A DNA stretch of 64,000 nt from Sinotaia quadrata (GCA_028829895.1 CM054180.1:118711973-118775972), one strand, 5' to 3'; positions 25,002 through 39,464 are shown, numbered from the stretch's first letter. Notes: a model not told the origin generated them from the sequence alone. Numbers and translations are program-made.

Positions 25002-25297
25002 TAAACCAGGAAGATGGAAGTGACTATCTACACGCCATTCCTACACCAGATGACACCATCACACCTGTGTCTGATGAAACACTGCCCGAATCGAATCCAG
25101 AACACCAACAGAGTGACTATCTTCATCCCTCCAACGTTCCCCACTGTGAACAAGTGCTCGACGAAATTGAACAGAATGACTATCTTTATCCCTCCAGCAT
25201 TCCTTCCTGTGAACAAGTGGTCAAGGAGGAAACAGTGGGCCAAGATTATGAAACACCAGTCCGCGCAGACGCCATAATTGTTTTCAAGTCAAAATAG
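25002..25297 (+). CDS. Gene 1 last exon: repeated DYL(H/Y)xP tyrosine tail
   Basis: The start at 25002 (catctacag|ta aac) is the only acceptor found that matches the incoming phase. The exon reads 97 codons to TAG. It holds three related blocks with SDYLHAIPTP, SDYLHPSNVP and NDYLYPSSIP; the last two also share CEQV a few residues later. A final QDYETPV follows. YLHP, YLYP and YETP are YxxP motifs, the class bound by Crk/Nck-type SH2 domains when phosphorylated. The tail is acidic, Ser/Pro-rich and without a folded domain. A cytoplasmic signalling scaffold is inferred. Confidence 0.75.
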
Positions 25298-25449
25298 AAA
25301 GCAATGAAATTCAAGAACGCATAGTGGACGTCTGTTCTGATCAATCACAACTCACATTTCTCTTTTCTTTGTTTTAATTTTAATTGCTTTTATTTTTGTG
25401 CTGAAGAGATTTTATTTTTTAAAAAAGATGAGGTGGTGTGGATAGACAC

Positions 25450-25683
<234 letters not shown>

Positions 25684-25984
25684 GTAAAAACATAGTAATT
25701 TGCAACATCACGATGAAAAGAATATCAAACAATATACTTTTGAATGAATACGCATGACGGATTGATTTGTCATTTCACGGTATTTACTGTCTTCATATAG
25801 TTACTAGAAATAAGCACGTCTTTTGACGGAATCACTTGTCCTTGTATTAATAGATTAAATTTTGATTTTTTGTGTTTGATTAGATCTGAATTAAATTAGT
25901 TTTGTCATGTTCTTACTTGGAATATATATTTTTTTTGTAAACCACATTTCTGTGAAAGTCAAATCCATAATGATTCACCAGTTT

Positions 25985-26158
25985 TCTCTTATAATCAGTG
26001 ACTAGGAGATTCAAATAACACAAGGAAAGGCTGCTTTGTCCCTGTACAAATATAATCAGGGAACAATTTGCTAAGTTTCCAGTTCATTCCTTTGAACTTC
26101 ATTCTTTCTTATATTCAAGTCTTAACTTACAGGTTCCTGCAACAGTATTTAATAGCCC

Positions 26159-26228
<70 letters not shown>

Positions 26229-26900
26229 AACATACACATACACAAACAAACAAACACACACACACAAGCACACACACACAAACATACACACACACAAACA
26301 TACACACACACACACAAACAAACACACACACAAACAAACACACAAACTCACACACACAAACACACATACAAACACACAAACACACACACACAAACACACA
26401 CACATACACACACACACACATCATAATAATAAGTACAGCATAAGTTTTAATGAGCATGTTCACTAGAAACAATGTCAAGTGTTTAGCAAATTATATTCGA
26501 GCATCTTAGTTCAAACATTTGTAGAAATAATATACTCAAATAATACATCTCTTATGTAAAAAAACAACCAAAATACCCCCTTTCTTGCCACACCAAATTC
26601 ATGTGATTAGACAATAGAATTTTCTACAGCATGTAAATGCTTGATCTCAGCCCATTGGCCTGTCTCGTTTGCATAAATCCTAACCAATGGATAATGAAAA
26701 CTACTCATCCTGTTGGAACTGGTTTGCATTACATCAGCAATTTCTAGCATATTCTCAACTCGAGTTGTTTACTCAAACTCTGACACTTACTAAAATGCCA
26801 TAATAAGGAGCGCCCAAGGTCGTGTCACTTCGACAATTTAACAATTTATATAATGATTAAGTTTATAAAAGGGACATCCAAATTTACTCCACCACAAATA
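25985..26900 (+). repeat. Interspersed family R1, intergenic copy interrupted by (CA)n
   Basis: Matches 3895-4575: ttgtccctgtacaaatataa, agtttccagttcattc, attggataatgaaaactact and aaatttactccaccaca. A 260-base CA-rich tract (26158-26420) expanded at the site where copy 1 reads gatatacgcacacagc. Confidence 0.72.
26158..26420. repeat. CA-rich complex microsatellite
   Basis: (CA)n with regular aaca, taca and aagc interruptions. Confidence 0.96.
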
Positions 26901-29404
26901 TTAACACAGATTAAAAAAATTCTTAATCACATAACCAATAATGTTCATAAGGTTACTTTTAATTTAAATGAAATAAATAATAATATTAAAAGCACTACCA
27001 CCCTAAACTGATTTTGTCTTTTAAAATTATTAAAATTACATACTGCTTCATAGAAAATTGCATCTCAAATCATTAATAGAATGTGTAATGATATTTTTAT
27101 CATTATAAAACACTGCTTCACAGAAAACGTATAATTCAAATCACTCATACGAACTGTGTAAAAATAGTATTTTTATTATTTCAAAACACTGCTTCACAGA
27201 AAACCTGTTATTCAAATCACTCATACAAACGTTTATTAATACTCTTTACATGGCGAAACGTCAATTTGTAATGACTGTGACGTGTGGCTAAAACGCACAT
27301 AAATATGAACATCACCATTATCAATGAGATGACCACCTTTCTAAGCACATGTCTATGTCGTTATTCTAAAGTCAAAGAGGAAATGTAATTGCAGTGTTGT
27401 TGCCTGATTTCAGTTATTATTGACTTGATTAGCATCCCCAGATCTTTGCAGAATGTTGTCAGGGTTGTTTTTCGTTTCACAGTACCATGTTGGAAATTAA
27501 AGTAGGCAAAATGTATATTTGTATGGATTTGAAATAGTGTATATTTTATGTTTTTAAACTTGCTAGTGGTTTGGTTTTTAAACTGATCTGATGTCCAGGA
27601 AGGTGGCAATGTTTTTTTCTTGTGTGCATCCGCGTTGCTCATGTTTGTTTGTATTGATTTTTAATATTACATTTTATTATGAAATGCGAACAAATTAATT
27701 ATAATATGTCCTTTTATGAACTTATTTTAATAGCTTAATTTTCTGCTTGCTATCATCTTGAATTTATAACGTTTAATTATTTGACGATTTTATCTCAATT
27801 AATTCAATTTGCATTAGACTATCCAAAAATATCATGCATTATTTTAATTTGTTTTTACTTTGTTACATTTATATTATATCAAGTAATAAAGTGTGTAAAC
27901 TTTCTTATTAAGTGAAAAGCAATTCGTAAAGTTTTATTATAAATTCTAACAATTTGCTTTGTATGCATTTAATGGCTTTTTCGATAAGGCCAACGTTTTA
28001 TTTTATTAATTGAATAGAGAGTGTTATATTTTAGAATTTACTAATAAGTAACTAAATACACTTTCATCATTTGTTACACAGTTTTGGAAGTGTCGAAGAA
28101 TACAGTATTTGATGAATCATACTGTAGTACGAAAAATGCAAAGTAATACATAATATTAATTAAATGTATTTTTCTAAATTTTCTAAAATTTAATTTTTCC
28201 TTATGACAAAAATTTAGGCTAAATTGTGCCATGTAAACCCATAAAGCCATTTAGACAACCGCCTTTGGTCAAGTCTATGAATAAAAGAACAAAGCGTTTG
28301 AAGTTGTGTAGCAACGGTCTGCATGTCCAGGGTGCCATAAGTGTACTTTAAAGCAATTAGAGATTTTATAAAACTAAGTACACGATGTAGTTATCATCAT
28401 CACCGTCATCATCATCATCATCATTGTAAGGGTTAAAATCCTAAAGGGGCAAATTACTGTTTATGCCTTTTTGAAAGTTTGTAATTTCTTTTCATTATTT
28501 TTAATACTCGTTATTATTATAGTTGTCGTGGTGCATACAATTCACTGTCGATTGTCAGTGTGAGGAAGTTTTGTTTAGTTGTGCAGCCATCACCTCTTGC
28601 AAGTAGCGTAGAGAACTGACACTCATCCGATTAGGAAGTTGTTTGGGGCCTAAAAAGGGATTGTGCAGAGCAAGGGAGTGTCGTATGTACATGGAAAGGG
28701 GGGGAGGGAGAGTTTCAAACAGACATTCAATGCCAATATAGGGATAGTTGTATTCCAGAGTAGGATATTGGTAAAATTGAGAACACAAGCCCTGTGGTCA
28801 ATTTATCACTAGAAGTCCTCATTCGTAATTTTGCCTGTCCAAGGGAGAGGTCGAGATATTAAATCACCATGGCAATTTCCAGAAGACCTGGCATTAAACG
28901 GGAAGCAGTGTGTAAACACTGACTGAGTGAAATAGAAATGTTTTGCGATTTAGAATATTTAGATATTTTTTATTTCATGTTTGTAATTATTTGTATGTGT
29001 GAACACTAATGCATGTATTCTTTTACAGAGGTGCATTAAGTGGCTTTAGTCAGTATTCCATTTGTAAACTTGCGATGATGTAATGTGTAAAGCGCATATT
29101 TTGTAGAGTATATTTTTACTTTCCTTTGTAAATTGTGAAATTCGAATTAAAATAAAGAAATATGTTATTCTCAATCCGGACAAGAATGAAGTGTTGCAAA
29201 ACATAAGACAATTGCTTGTGAGTGAAAAGATAAATTGCTGTTTTTATTATTTAGAAATAATTGATACATTTGTGGTCTTTGTAAGATGCTTAGTAGATTT
29301 GTAATTCATAATGTGTATATAATTCTTTGATTTGAGAAGTTAGTAATCTAGCCGGCTAAAACTGATTGATATAATGCGACAATATCATGGAATTTATGTT
29401 AAAG

Positions 29405-29705
29405 TTGGTATTGATAGTCATATTGAAGTTGTTATTGATATTTAGATAGTCATATTGAAATTGTTATTGATATTTAGATAGTCATATTGAAGTTGTTATT
29501 GATATTTAGATAGTTATATTGACGTTATTATTGATATTTAGATAGTCATATTGAAGTTATTATTGATATTTAGATAGTCATGTTGAAGTTGTTATTGATA
29601 TTTAGATAGTCATATTGAAGTTATTATTGATATTTAGATAGTCATGTTGAAGTTGTTATTGATATTTAGATAGTCATATTGAAGTTGTTATTGATGCTTA
29701 GTTAG
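29405..29705. repeat. 32-bp minisatellite, about 9 units
   Basis: The unit is gatagtcatattgaagttgt plus tattgatattta, with few substitutions. Confidence 0.93.
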
Positions 29706-29924
29706 TGATATTGTAAGAACCACATTTATAAATCCTCGCTGCTGCTGCATTTGGCGTTCGAACATGATTACCCTAGACTGTAGAATGTACGTTATCTTTC
29801 GTCTAGCTGTGCTCATTTTTTGTCCAAGGTTCAGAGTCTCATCAGGATTTGGGGCTGTTATGAATATTAATATTGAATAATTAATATTATAATAGGGTTA
29901 TAAACCCCACAAGTAACTACCACC

Positions 29925-30108
29925 ACAACTGTCGTCGTCGTTGTCATCACCACCAGCACCATTATCATCATCAGCAGCAGCATCAACAACAACAAGAATC
30001 ATCAAGCATCATCGTCGTCGTTCTTGACATCTACTATATATTTCATCTATTTATCTATCTGTTTCTCTATCTATCTATCTATCTATCTATCTGTCTATCT
30101 ATCTATGG
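29925..30108. repeat. Mixed trinucleotide and (TATC)n tracts
   Basis: gtcgtcgtt, catcatcat, cagcagcag and caacaacaa blocks (about 29928-30022), followed by tatc units (about 30045-30105). Confidence 0.85.
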
Positions 30109-30244
30109 CCATGTGTAATATTACATCAACAGTTATGCACTCAAAGTTTTCTGGGTCACAGACGTCCATGCAATTAGTGAAGCACATCTACTAGCACACA
30201 GACGCACGGGATTTATATTCATAAAACTTAAGTGTGTATCTACT

Positions 30245-30632
30245 AATCTAAATACTCTATACAAACAGTGCACAGGTATTAATCTTAATGCTCTAAACAA
30301 ACAGTGCACAGGTATTAATCTTAATGCTCTATACAAACAGTGCACAGTATTAATCTTAATGCTCTATACAAACAGTGCACAAGTATTAATCTTAATGCTC
30401 TATACAAAAAGTGCACAGGTATTAATCTTAATGTTCTATACAAACAGTGCACACGTATTAATTTTAATGTTCTATACAAACAGTGCACATGTATTAATCT
30501 TAATGCTCTATACAAACTGCACAAATATTAATCTTAATGCTCTATGCAAACAGTGCACAAATATTAATCTTAATGCTCTATGCAAACAGTGCACAAATAT
30601 TAATCTTAATGCTCTATACAAACAATGCATAA
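30245..30632. repeat. 36-bp minisatellite, about 11 units
   Basis: The unit is caaacagtgcacaggtatta plus atcttaatgctctata. A 61-bp unit repeated twice (aaccacgtcatggcgacagt) follows at 30700-30815. Confidence 0.93.
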
Positions 30633-31993
30633 CTACACTGTCCTTTAGAACATTCATTTATTTTTTCTTGTTTGTCTGTAAGTACATGAAGTCAAGTGAA
30701 ACCACGTCATGGCGACAGTCAAGTGAACATTAGGGCGTAAATGTGAATGATACCAATGGAACCACGTCATGGCGACAGTCAAGTGAACATTAGGGCGTAA
30801 ATGTGTATGATACAATGGAACGATTGGTGAACGTTATCGCCAATCTCGGTCCCAAAAAGTTTGCTTCCTGGATTAAACACAGTAAATAAACGCTTGTTGT
30901 CTCCCTTTGTTGTCAATGTTCGACGTCCGTCGTGCAAGCAATCTAATCTTACTGTTCTCTTAAAAGGCCGAAACATTTGTGATTTCTCTCAGTTTGACTC
31001 GTCGCATATTTTCATATTACCATAAGTGTGTCTATGTATCTAAAATGCATCTATAGATATAACTACAGATACATATCGAGAAACAGAGACAAAAAGAGAG
31101 AAAAAAGCTCTGCCTAGAACAATGACTTAGTAGTTCAATAAGAATAGATTGCTCTATATTTTCCTTGGTAGATCTGGTGGAACTGTGAGTTATGTACACC
31201 AATTAATGGAGCAGTTGTAGTCAATTCAATGGACTAGAAAAGCAGAGACGGACATGATGTGCTACAACGGTGCAAACTTGGTAGTAGTGCATTTACTGTT
31301 TGTCACTTTGAAAAGTGTGGTAGTATGCTTATGGTATGCCTCATTATGGTATGGCACAATTTACATATATTTATTTCGCATTTACGTTTTGTTCGCTTAC
31401 TTAAAAATTAATTAATTTATTGAGTGGTTGGCAGACTGGTTGTAGGTAACTGATTGCTTCATGTCAGGTTTGATTTTCTTATTTTCTCCAGTAAAATGTG
31501 TTTATGATATGTATATCACGGATTTATGTCAAATGCAATACAATTTTTACAGTCCTGTTTATTTACACTCTTAGTATTTAAGTAACTTCTTTTCTTGATA
31601 ATAATATTGATAGGATGTCAAAGACATTCTGAGTCCATACAATTTATGTAACTACTAAAGCGATTGACATGTGCATTTGCCTACGACATACAAACACGAG
31701 ACATAAAAGTTTAAAACTGACTTAATGTAGCGGTCAAATTTAAAAATAAATATGGCAGTAAGATGAATACACGATATAAGTAATATCCAGACTAACAGCA
31801 CACTGCCAATGAATACTAAAAAAAAAATACACATCTTGCATCTGCTATCTTTCATACAACAATCTGTTTCAATAGGCCTGTTTCAAGAATCCTGACCTTG
31901 AACTATTACACTGTGCGACAGAAGTCTAATATTAACATGTTTATTATTGAAATGCATAATGACTTAGGCAACACGAATAATCGACGTACTACA

Positions 31994-32048
31994 CGCACGC
32001 ACACACACACACATACACACACACACACTCACATAAACACACTCTCAC

Positions 32049-32079
<31 letters not shown>

Positions 32080-32082
32080 TTC
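31994..32082. repeat. (CA)n microsatellite
   Basis: Interrupted CA run. Confidence 0.95.
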
Positions 32083-33378
32083 AGTATTACATGTCAGTTT
32101 GCATAGGATAGAGACATAGAATTTCAGCCTCCCCAAGCTAGGCAAAAACATAAATACTGCATTATATTAACTAAACTTAGATAAGTCCATGAAAATAATG
32201 TAAAACGTTTTTCTCAATAATATAAAATATTATATCATCTGTTGGTCTCCGTTAGCGCTATATCAGCTTTTTCCAGAAGTATTGGGTGTTCAATTGCAAA
32301 ATGGAAAAGCAAACTAAAGCATAAATAGAACAGAGGCAAAATTATCTAAACTTCTTAAACTTCAGAACATGATAACATGCACATCAAACAGAAACGGGGT
32401 CAAAGAGCAGCAACGATTTATTTTCGCCTGGAGACATAAATCAGGAAAGTGCAACAAACTGAAAGTAAAATAATATGTCAAAACCAGTAAGAGCAGTGTC
32501 GTATACTACTTGGGTGACCTGTACTTATGCAATTATCTCAAATGCATTTCCAGCTTGTGCACTAATTCACCTACAAGTGACGATGCAAGTAACAAGACCT
32601 AAAGATTTATGGGGCGACAGCCTGGCATATTTTAGATCAGGTATATTTTATTTGACTCCCAAGCAGATAACTACGAATATAACAAAACACTACAATGATG
32701 TTAATGTTTCAAGAAACAATACACTACAATTATGTTGCAGATTTACACTTACATTTAACAACTACATTAATAAAAATGTATAAGAATAGAAATGATTACC
32801 ATTAAAATTTAATTATAAGAAAAAAAATCATAAAAGCGTAAAGAAAGATGATAAGACAAGATCTCTCTGTGATCATTATAGAGTTTCTTCAACGATAGGA
32901 TTTGTCTTTATTTTCAATTAACAAAATGTTCATGACCAAACAGTTTAAGGGATGACAAGGGCTGCAATCACATTTAACTTTCGGGTTAGGTCGTATTGAA
33001 CTCTGGTCCATGCACAGTGCTCAGGTTACGTCACTTCGTCCGCAAAGCCACAAGCCACTCAGTGTGAACTCTTGTCCTACACTACGCACTATGTCCCTTC
33101 TTCATACCATATAGATTTATCCTATGTACGTATACCAATCTCTGAGTAAAATTCGACATTAAAATACTACAAAATTCAAAATAAGAATACAATTGGAATT
33201 GTACTTTTATTCATTCACAGCCACTCATTTACCTTCATAAAGGGTTCCTGTCCATGGTTTCCACCTAGCCATTCCGGGGACACCAAGTTTCCTGTTTTTC
33301 TGCTAGTGAGCATAATGATTCAATAGCGCCAAAGATTTTTATGCACACGATCCCCATAACCCACCCCAACTACCCAGG

Positions 33379-33381
33379 ATC

Positions 33382-33443
<62 letters not shown>

Positions 33444-33445
33444 AT
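33379..33445. repeat. (TCTG)n/(TC)n microsatellite
   Basis: tctgtctg followed by a long tc run. Confidence 0.93.
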
Positions 33446-35519
33446 GTATGTATGTCTGTCTGTCAGTTTTTATTTTGACTAAAACGTAGCAAGCCAATGT
33501 TAAGACATTACTACTAATTATTCACTGCGATTCGTCAGAACTTCCAAATGAAGTAGAAAATAGTAAATCGAAGATCACCATTTTTTCTTTGCTAATATTA
33601 CTATATCTGAATACTGGAATCGTCAGTCCATTTATCACTAGTTTTCAGCTTGCCGGATTACAGAATTGTGAAACATATGCATTCACCCAAATACATGTTT
33701 GATACACTTTGACCGGATTTACAGCCCTTTGAAACAAGCACACAGAGTTAAATACATGCTTAATGAAATTTGTTTCTCTTTGTTCTTGTGACTGAATAAG
33801 GGCGTTAACAACAAGCCTGAAAAATGTATTTATTTTACACTGTTTAAATGTAAGTCAGCCAGCATACAAGGAAAATGGCATTTTTTGGAAAGAAATTAAG
33901 AAAGTAAAACATTACTTTGCTACAGAGAAAAAGCAAATTATAATAAGTGTATATTTGAATGAAAAGCACTTTAAATATCACCGTTTTGCAGAAGTTTGTA
34001 CAAAATACAATTTGCTGCTTTTAGATATCCTAAATAGTGAAATGAATATTGTTGTTGCATATTATGGGATGAAGTTTTCTAAATATCTTTTTCCAACTTT
34101 ATTACGCTAAAGATGAATCAGGCACTGCAAATTTATGTGCACGGCAAGACTATCAAACGCTTCTTTGGCAACTCTTGTTTTCTCAGTCCACATTATTCTG
34201 GACATTTATTACGAAAGAAAAACTGTCGACCTATGAATGCACCCACCTCCCAAACACACATATACACGCATCACTAGCAACAACAACCGATCCTCTTTCT
34301 CTATCATGTTCATCCCTCCGAACACAGGACATAACGTTTCATGAACGAAATCGAATGACCAGTGGTCTGACAAGATATGACCGAGTCGACCCGAACAGTA
34401 CGCATTCACTGACTTCCGAAACCGCCACTCCCTCCTTGGCCACTAAGCTTAGTACCGTTGTTGCTAAAAGTAAACAGATATAATAATTTCCATATTGAAG
34501 GGTTTTATTTTAAGAGCTATTAAAAATCAACTCCAAGGCTGTTAAGATATGGATTATATTCCCTTTTCACTTCAAAATTTACACCAGCGGAAGCGTTGCC
34601 CTTCTTACTTTAGAAATGCTGTTAGGCCGCATTAACCACTTCTTTTTTATAAATCAGCTTAAGCAGAAAAATACACGTTGTGCAGTAATTACTTTCTAAA
34701 ATTTAATTCCTTATGCTATTCCTTTTTTCTGAGTAATTAAATAGTTTCGTAAATGCATATGTGTGAAAAAAATCATTGCATTATAATGATCGATCTCACA
34801 CTCCAAAATATTTCTGTTTAATACATCAGCATGTTTGCATTGTTTCCTCGGTTGAAATATGATATGTGATTTAAAGTGTTTGTTTTGTCATAGGATTGTT
34901 AATATTTTCGTGGCGTGTTAAAGTTTTAACATTCAGCACTTACAAAGATGTTTAAAAAAATTATAATTGTTTGGGGATAAATTAATTTTGATACATTACC
35001 TGAATCCTTACTATCAGGTTTGTTAGCGAGGTCAAACAAATGAAATACAAAAGGAAAATTAAAAAACCCAATAAAAAGTACACATTGCTGCACACACTTA
35101 TAGACAGTCCCACTTCTGTGTCAAGTTGGACATGCCAGTTAATATCAATTACACTCATACTGTTATGAGTCTAACTTCATAGAAGCAGACACAGCTGTAA
35201 TACAGATTACTAGCTATAATTAATTGTCATCAATCTGCACATTAGGTGTCCTATATATAACAAAGTTGTAAAGTGATGTGTTGACATCCATTTCTTGTTT
35301 AATCACACTTCCTACATAAAAGAGATTATTTAGCTGTAGGACCACCTAAATGGAAGCAGGTTGCATACACTTATTTATTCGTACCAAATTAGCATTATCT
35401 TTCAAACGCAAACAGTTACACGGAAACGGAAAGGATTTAGCTTACTCTTAGCGCTAATTTCCATATTAGACATCGACAACGTCAAACAAATAAAACTGAA
35501 AACTTCAAAGACGTACGAC

Positions 35520-35766
35520 AAGCCAGCCATTTCACAGTTAAATATCACTATTGCAAGCCAGCCATTTCACAGTTAAATATCACTATTGCAAGCCAGCCAC
35601 TTCACAGTTAAATATCACTATTGCAAGCCAGCCATTTCACAGTTAAATATCACTATTGCAAGCCAGCCATTTCACAGTTAAATATCACTATTGCAAGCCA
35701 GCCATTTCAGTTAAATATCACTATTGCAAGCCAGACATTTCACTGTTAAATACCACTATTGCAATA
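35520..35766. repeat. 35-bp minisatellite, about 7 units
   Basis: The unit is caagccagccatttcacagt plus taaatatcactattg; the central units are nearly identical. Confidence 0.94.
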
Positions 35767-36524
35767 TCGTGATTGCTAGATAACGAAACATTTTGCATTT
35801 GACGCAAGATATAAATTGTCAATAAATTGTAAGAATGTATAGAAAACAAAAATAAGATGAGCAAAAGAAACTCCTGTTACTGAAAACTATTAAATCTAAA
35901 CATGTCAATGAAAGTATCAATATTAATTTATTTTAAAACCCAGTGACCATTCCCTGTAAGGTAAAAGATGACAAATATGAGTAGTGACATCTTTCTGTCG
36001 TGAATTATTTTGGATACTTTTTTGAGGATGGATAACATTATCGATTATATATTACTTTACTTAATAATATAATGTAACAGATAATCGCTTGCAGAAAGAA
36101 ACACATGATAGAGCAATTACGTTTATATTATGTGCAAGACTGCGAGAAACAAGAGTTTGTTATCAGTTTCTTCTATGATTCTTTGACATTTAATGCAAAA
36201 ATACAGGTATTCAGCTGTTCGAACTGTTGCTAATAAGTATTCATGGTCGGAAGAGCGAATTCACATTGGCAGCTACGAGTTTACGATTTGATTAAGCGAT
36301 GGGTTCTAATTAATTCTCTAAGGATAGAATGTTCCAGCATGAAAATGACACCCAGTTCTGGCAACGATGCAGAATACACTAGGATGAAGATGCACAGATA
36401 CATTCAGTCAAGTGAATAACAGGATGCGACGTCACATCCATTTGTTATTTCCCTGTCCAGAGAGTACGATGATAAATCTATGAAAATTACAAATTTCGGC
36501 TAAGAAATAGCAATAATTATTAAA

Positions 36525-36525
36525 A

Positions 36526-36606
<81 letters not shown>

Positions 36607-36814
36607 GTCCGTCTATCTATCTATTTGTCCGTCTGTCTATCTCTATCTATATACGTCCGTCTGACTCTATCTATCTGTCCGTCTATCTATCTATCTATCT
36701 GTCCGTCTATCTATTTGTCCGTCTGTCTATCTCTATCTATATACATCAGTCTGACTCTATCTATATGTCCGTCAGTCTATCTATCTATCTCTATGTCTGT
36801 CTATCTATCTAATA
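36525..36814. repeat. (TATC)n with higher-order units
   Basis: Pure tatc run followed by a repeated block with gtccgtctatc and atatac(g/a)tc interruptions. Confidence 0.94.
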
Positions 36815-37341
36815 CAATGTTATAATAATGTCGATGGGATGAATAACAATCAGAACAAAAAAAACTGCAAGTTTCTAAGCTGTTCCCTGCTCATATTCGT
36901 ATCGTGCTATGCATCGAATATTTGACCGGATTAAGTTAAAAATACCAATTAGATAGTATTTTGTAAAATTTAAAATGTAAAAGCATGAATAATATTTCTT
37001 GTAAATAGATGTTTTAATGCATACAAGCATGAAAGCCTTATATTCACATTTCACAGTAGCGCTGAGCGATGCTGGTGTTTGTAAACTTCATGCAATCACA
37101 CATATTGAAATATAAATATAAATTAGCATAATCAAATGATAATCTCCCACCAGACCGGCCTTTATTTGCCCCAATCACTCTCTAACAACTATTACTTTCT
37201 CCATCAAATCTGTATTAATATCATTATCGCATCTGTCGTTTGATAGGCAGCAGGCATAATATGTAGCAGCATGCATTATCCCTGACTACATGAACGTTTT
37301 CTTATTACTTCATAAGACACACAAACTTCAAACAGTTTAAG

Positions 37342-37370
37342 TATACTATAGGGTGTCTTTATTGTTCAGT
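37342..37370 (+). promoter_or_regulatory. Possible core promoter of gene 2 (TATA-like + Inr)
   Basis: TATACTATA at 37342-37350 is followed at near-canonical distance by TCAGT (37366-37370), an initiator match whose A would be +1 at 37368. AGATCT at 37396-37401 resembles a downstream promoter element, one base off the ideal spacing. It lies just upstream of the only good leader exon found for gene 2. Motifs this short occur by chance, so confidence is low. Confidence 0.3.
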
Positions 37371-37520
37371 TGCAAACGACTTTCTGTACAAGTGGAGATC
37401 TCTGCAAAACAAAGTTTCATCCTAAACTATGGAAGAAAATGTGCTATTTTTAACACCAACCAGTAGTAACCAAGAACAGTTCTTTGCGCACTCTCTGGAA
37501 CATATGATGGATAATCCTCT
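37368..37520 (+). other. Gene 2 probable 5' leader exon with uORF
   Basis: A sequence with an ATG at 37429 is open for 30 codons to a strong donor (cctct|gtaagt at 37521). Joined to the acceptor before 39390, the frame reads one Leu codon and then TGA at 39391-39393, four bases before the signal-peptide ATG at 39398. It is therefore best read as a 5' leader carrying a 31-codon uORF, not the protein N-terminus. The exon is inferred from the splice site and position only. Confidence 0.4.
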
Positions 37521-39389
37521 GTAAGTGATTTTATTTTGTATAATCATATTGTTCATAACGAACAATAAGCAAACACGTCGTTGAAAGCATTGTTCATGCT
37601 GTTCATACTGAATGCATAAGTATGACTAATACTTAATGCTTAGTGCAGTAATGAAGGTATGAACAATACATAATGTTAATGTAATGATGAAGACACTATG
37701 AATGAAACATAAAGTTAGTATGGATATATATACATGATGCATTATGTTAGTTCAGTAATGAAAGCATTTATAAATTATATATAAAATGTTTGTAGTAATG
37801 GAATGTAAAAGGTATTTTCATTGTGAGAAGCGCTTCTCAATACATAGGTTATATTATCGTCTATTTTATAAAGTAAAGTTGGACAGTACTCGGCCATTGG
37901 ATCATTATTATGCATCCTTTAGTGGCATCTCTATCTGTCAGCTAATTACCATCAGTCAACTGTCACTTAATTAGTTCAGTCAGCACCACCACCACCTACC
38001 ACTCCCATCCCCAGACAAATAGCTATAACTATTTCAGAAATGCTGAATTTCAAATTTCTAAAGATAGATGGCAATCTTTTTATCACACATTTCCATCTCA
38101 GTGAGATGTTTCACTACATTTACATTTAGAAAAATAACTTACTCTAACTTTCACTAAAGTTGCACTTAATGTGCAGAGCATGAAGTCTACCTTAAACATA
38201 GCATTAATAGCGAGAAAATGTATATTACACTTTTAACATACAAATTGCGTATAATAAAGTGACAAACAGCAGTAAGAGTGAAAGTATGTCACAGAAGGCA
38301 TGCATGAATAATATATAATGTTTGTGCAAAAAACAAAGGTATATTTGAATGATACGTAAAGTTAGAACAGGAATGAATGCATTTCTTTTTTTGAAGCATA
38401 GGAACCTAGCAAACATTGCTTGGTATCTCTATCCATTTTGACAACTTATTTAGCATAATTAGTGTTTCACAACTCTCACAGGAGTGTTGGCTAAATCTGA
38501 CAAGGAACTAAATATTGAGATCGCCCTAATTCCGCGCGATACTTGATTGTATGCATTTTGTGCTCAGTTATGAATTATTCATAACCTCTTTGCCGAAATA
38601 TTAGGCGAATGTAGATTCTTCTCGTCAGAATATTAAAGAAGCAAACGGGTCTCTGCACGCACGGTGTTTGCGTCTAACAGGGTACGGATACAGTAAATGG
38701 TAAGATGGCATGCACGCTTGTATGCTGCTTGATGCATTGCAACATACGCACTTTTTAATTTTTAAAATTTTTTATTACGTGAAATATTGTGAGTCACATA
38801 GTAGCTATCTGGCCATTGGCAGACCCATCCCACTAGTTTTACTGAGTGTTTTCAATTTGAACAATTAAATTATTCTGTGCTCTTTGAAATTGTGCATGTT
38901 CAAGATCTAAATAACATATGACACAGAGTCAATAGGTTATATCTAAACTTTATTCAGCCTCTCTTAAAGTGGAAATTATTGATAGAGATTGATTGTTATT
39001 CATGCTAGCATACTTTTCTGTTGAGAGTTACACTCACATTATTTATGGTTATTTATTTGCATTAAATCTCCAAAGAATGATTCGTACTTAATGTCATGAC
39101 TTCTAAGATCAACATTCTTCAGATGGGGAAGGATGAAGATTGATCATGAATGGTAAAATACATTAATGTAATTACAAAGGACCAGGGCATGGCTTGAAGA
39201 CACAGTCTTCTGTCTGCAAGGATAGAATGCAATTAGCAGCGTGGTGTAAATCCTTCATTCTTTTTTAAGTATATGGGAAGTAACTGGTCCTCTAGTAGAA
39301 TATGTGCACATTTCAATTACATTTTAAAGTAAAATATATTTCAAAATATAAAAATAAATAAATTTAAACATTGTAGTTTTGATTTCCAG

Positions 39390-39464
39390 GTGACGATATG
39401 GGCTTGCAGCTATTAGTAACGACTCTGATCGCTTTGATGAGCCTGAACTACTCTGAAGCAAAAT
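39390..39464 (+). CDS. Gene 2 exon: start codon and signal peptide
   Basis: Acceptor gatttccag|gtgacgat, ATG at 39398, donor aaa t|gtatgt (phase 1). The 22 codons give MGLQLLVTTLIALMSLNYSEA then K, a typical secretory signal: short polar start, hydrophobic core of about 13 residues, and a small residue before the likely cleavage site. The phase 1 junction after the signal peptide is usual for extracellular modular proteins. The next codon, split over the intron, is the first Cys of the EGF module. This start was chosen because the upstream in-frame base triplet is a stop (TGA). Confidence 0.7.

Noticed and set aside
34175..34483. 102-codon ORF in intergenic region
   Set aside because: No recognisable domain, no splice context and no paralogue in the window.
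37429..37520. N-terminal coding exon of gene 2
   Set aside because: After splicing to 39390 the frame stops at once; the good signal peptide starts at 39398, so this is a uORF.
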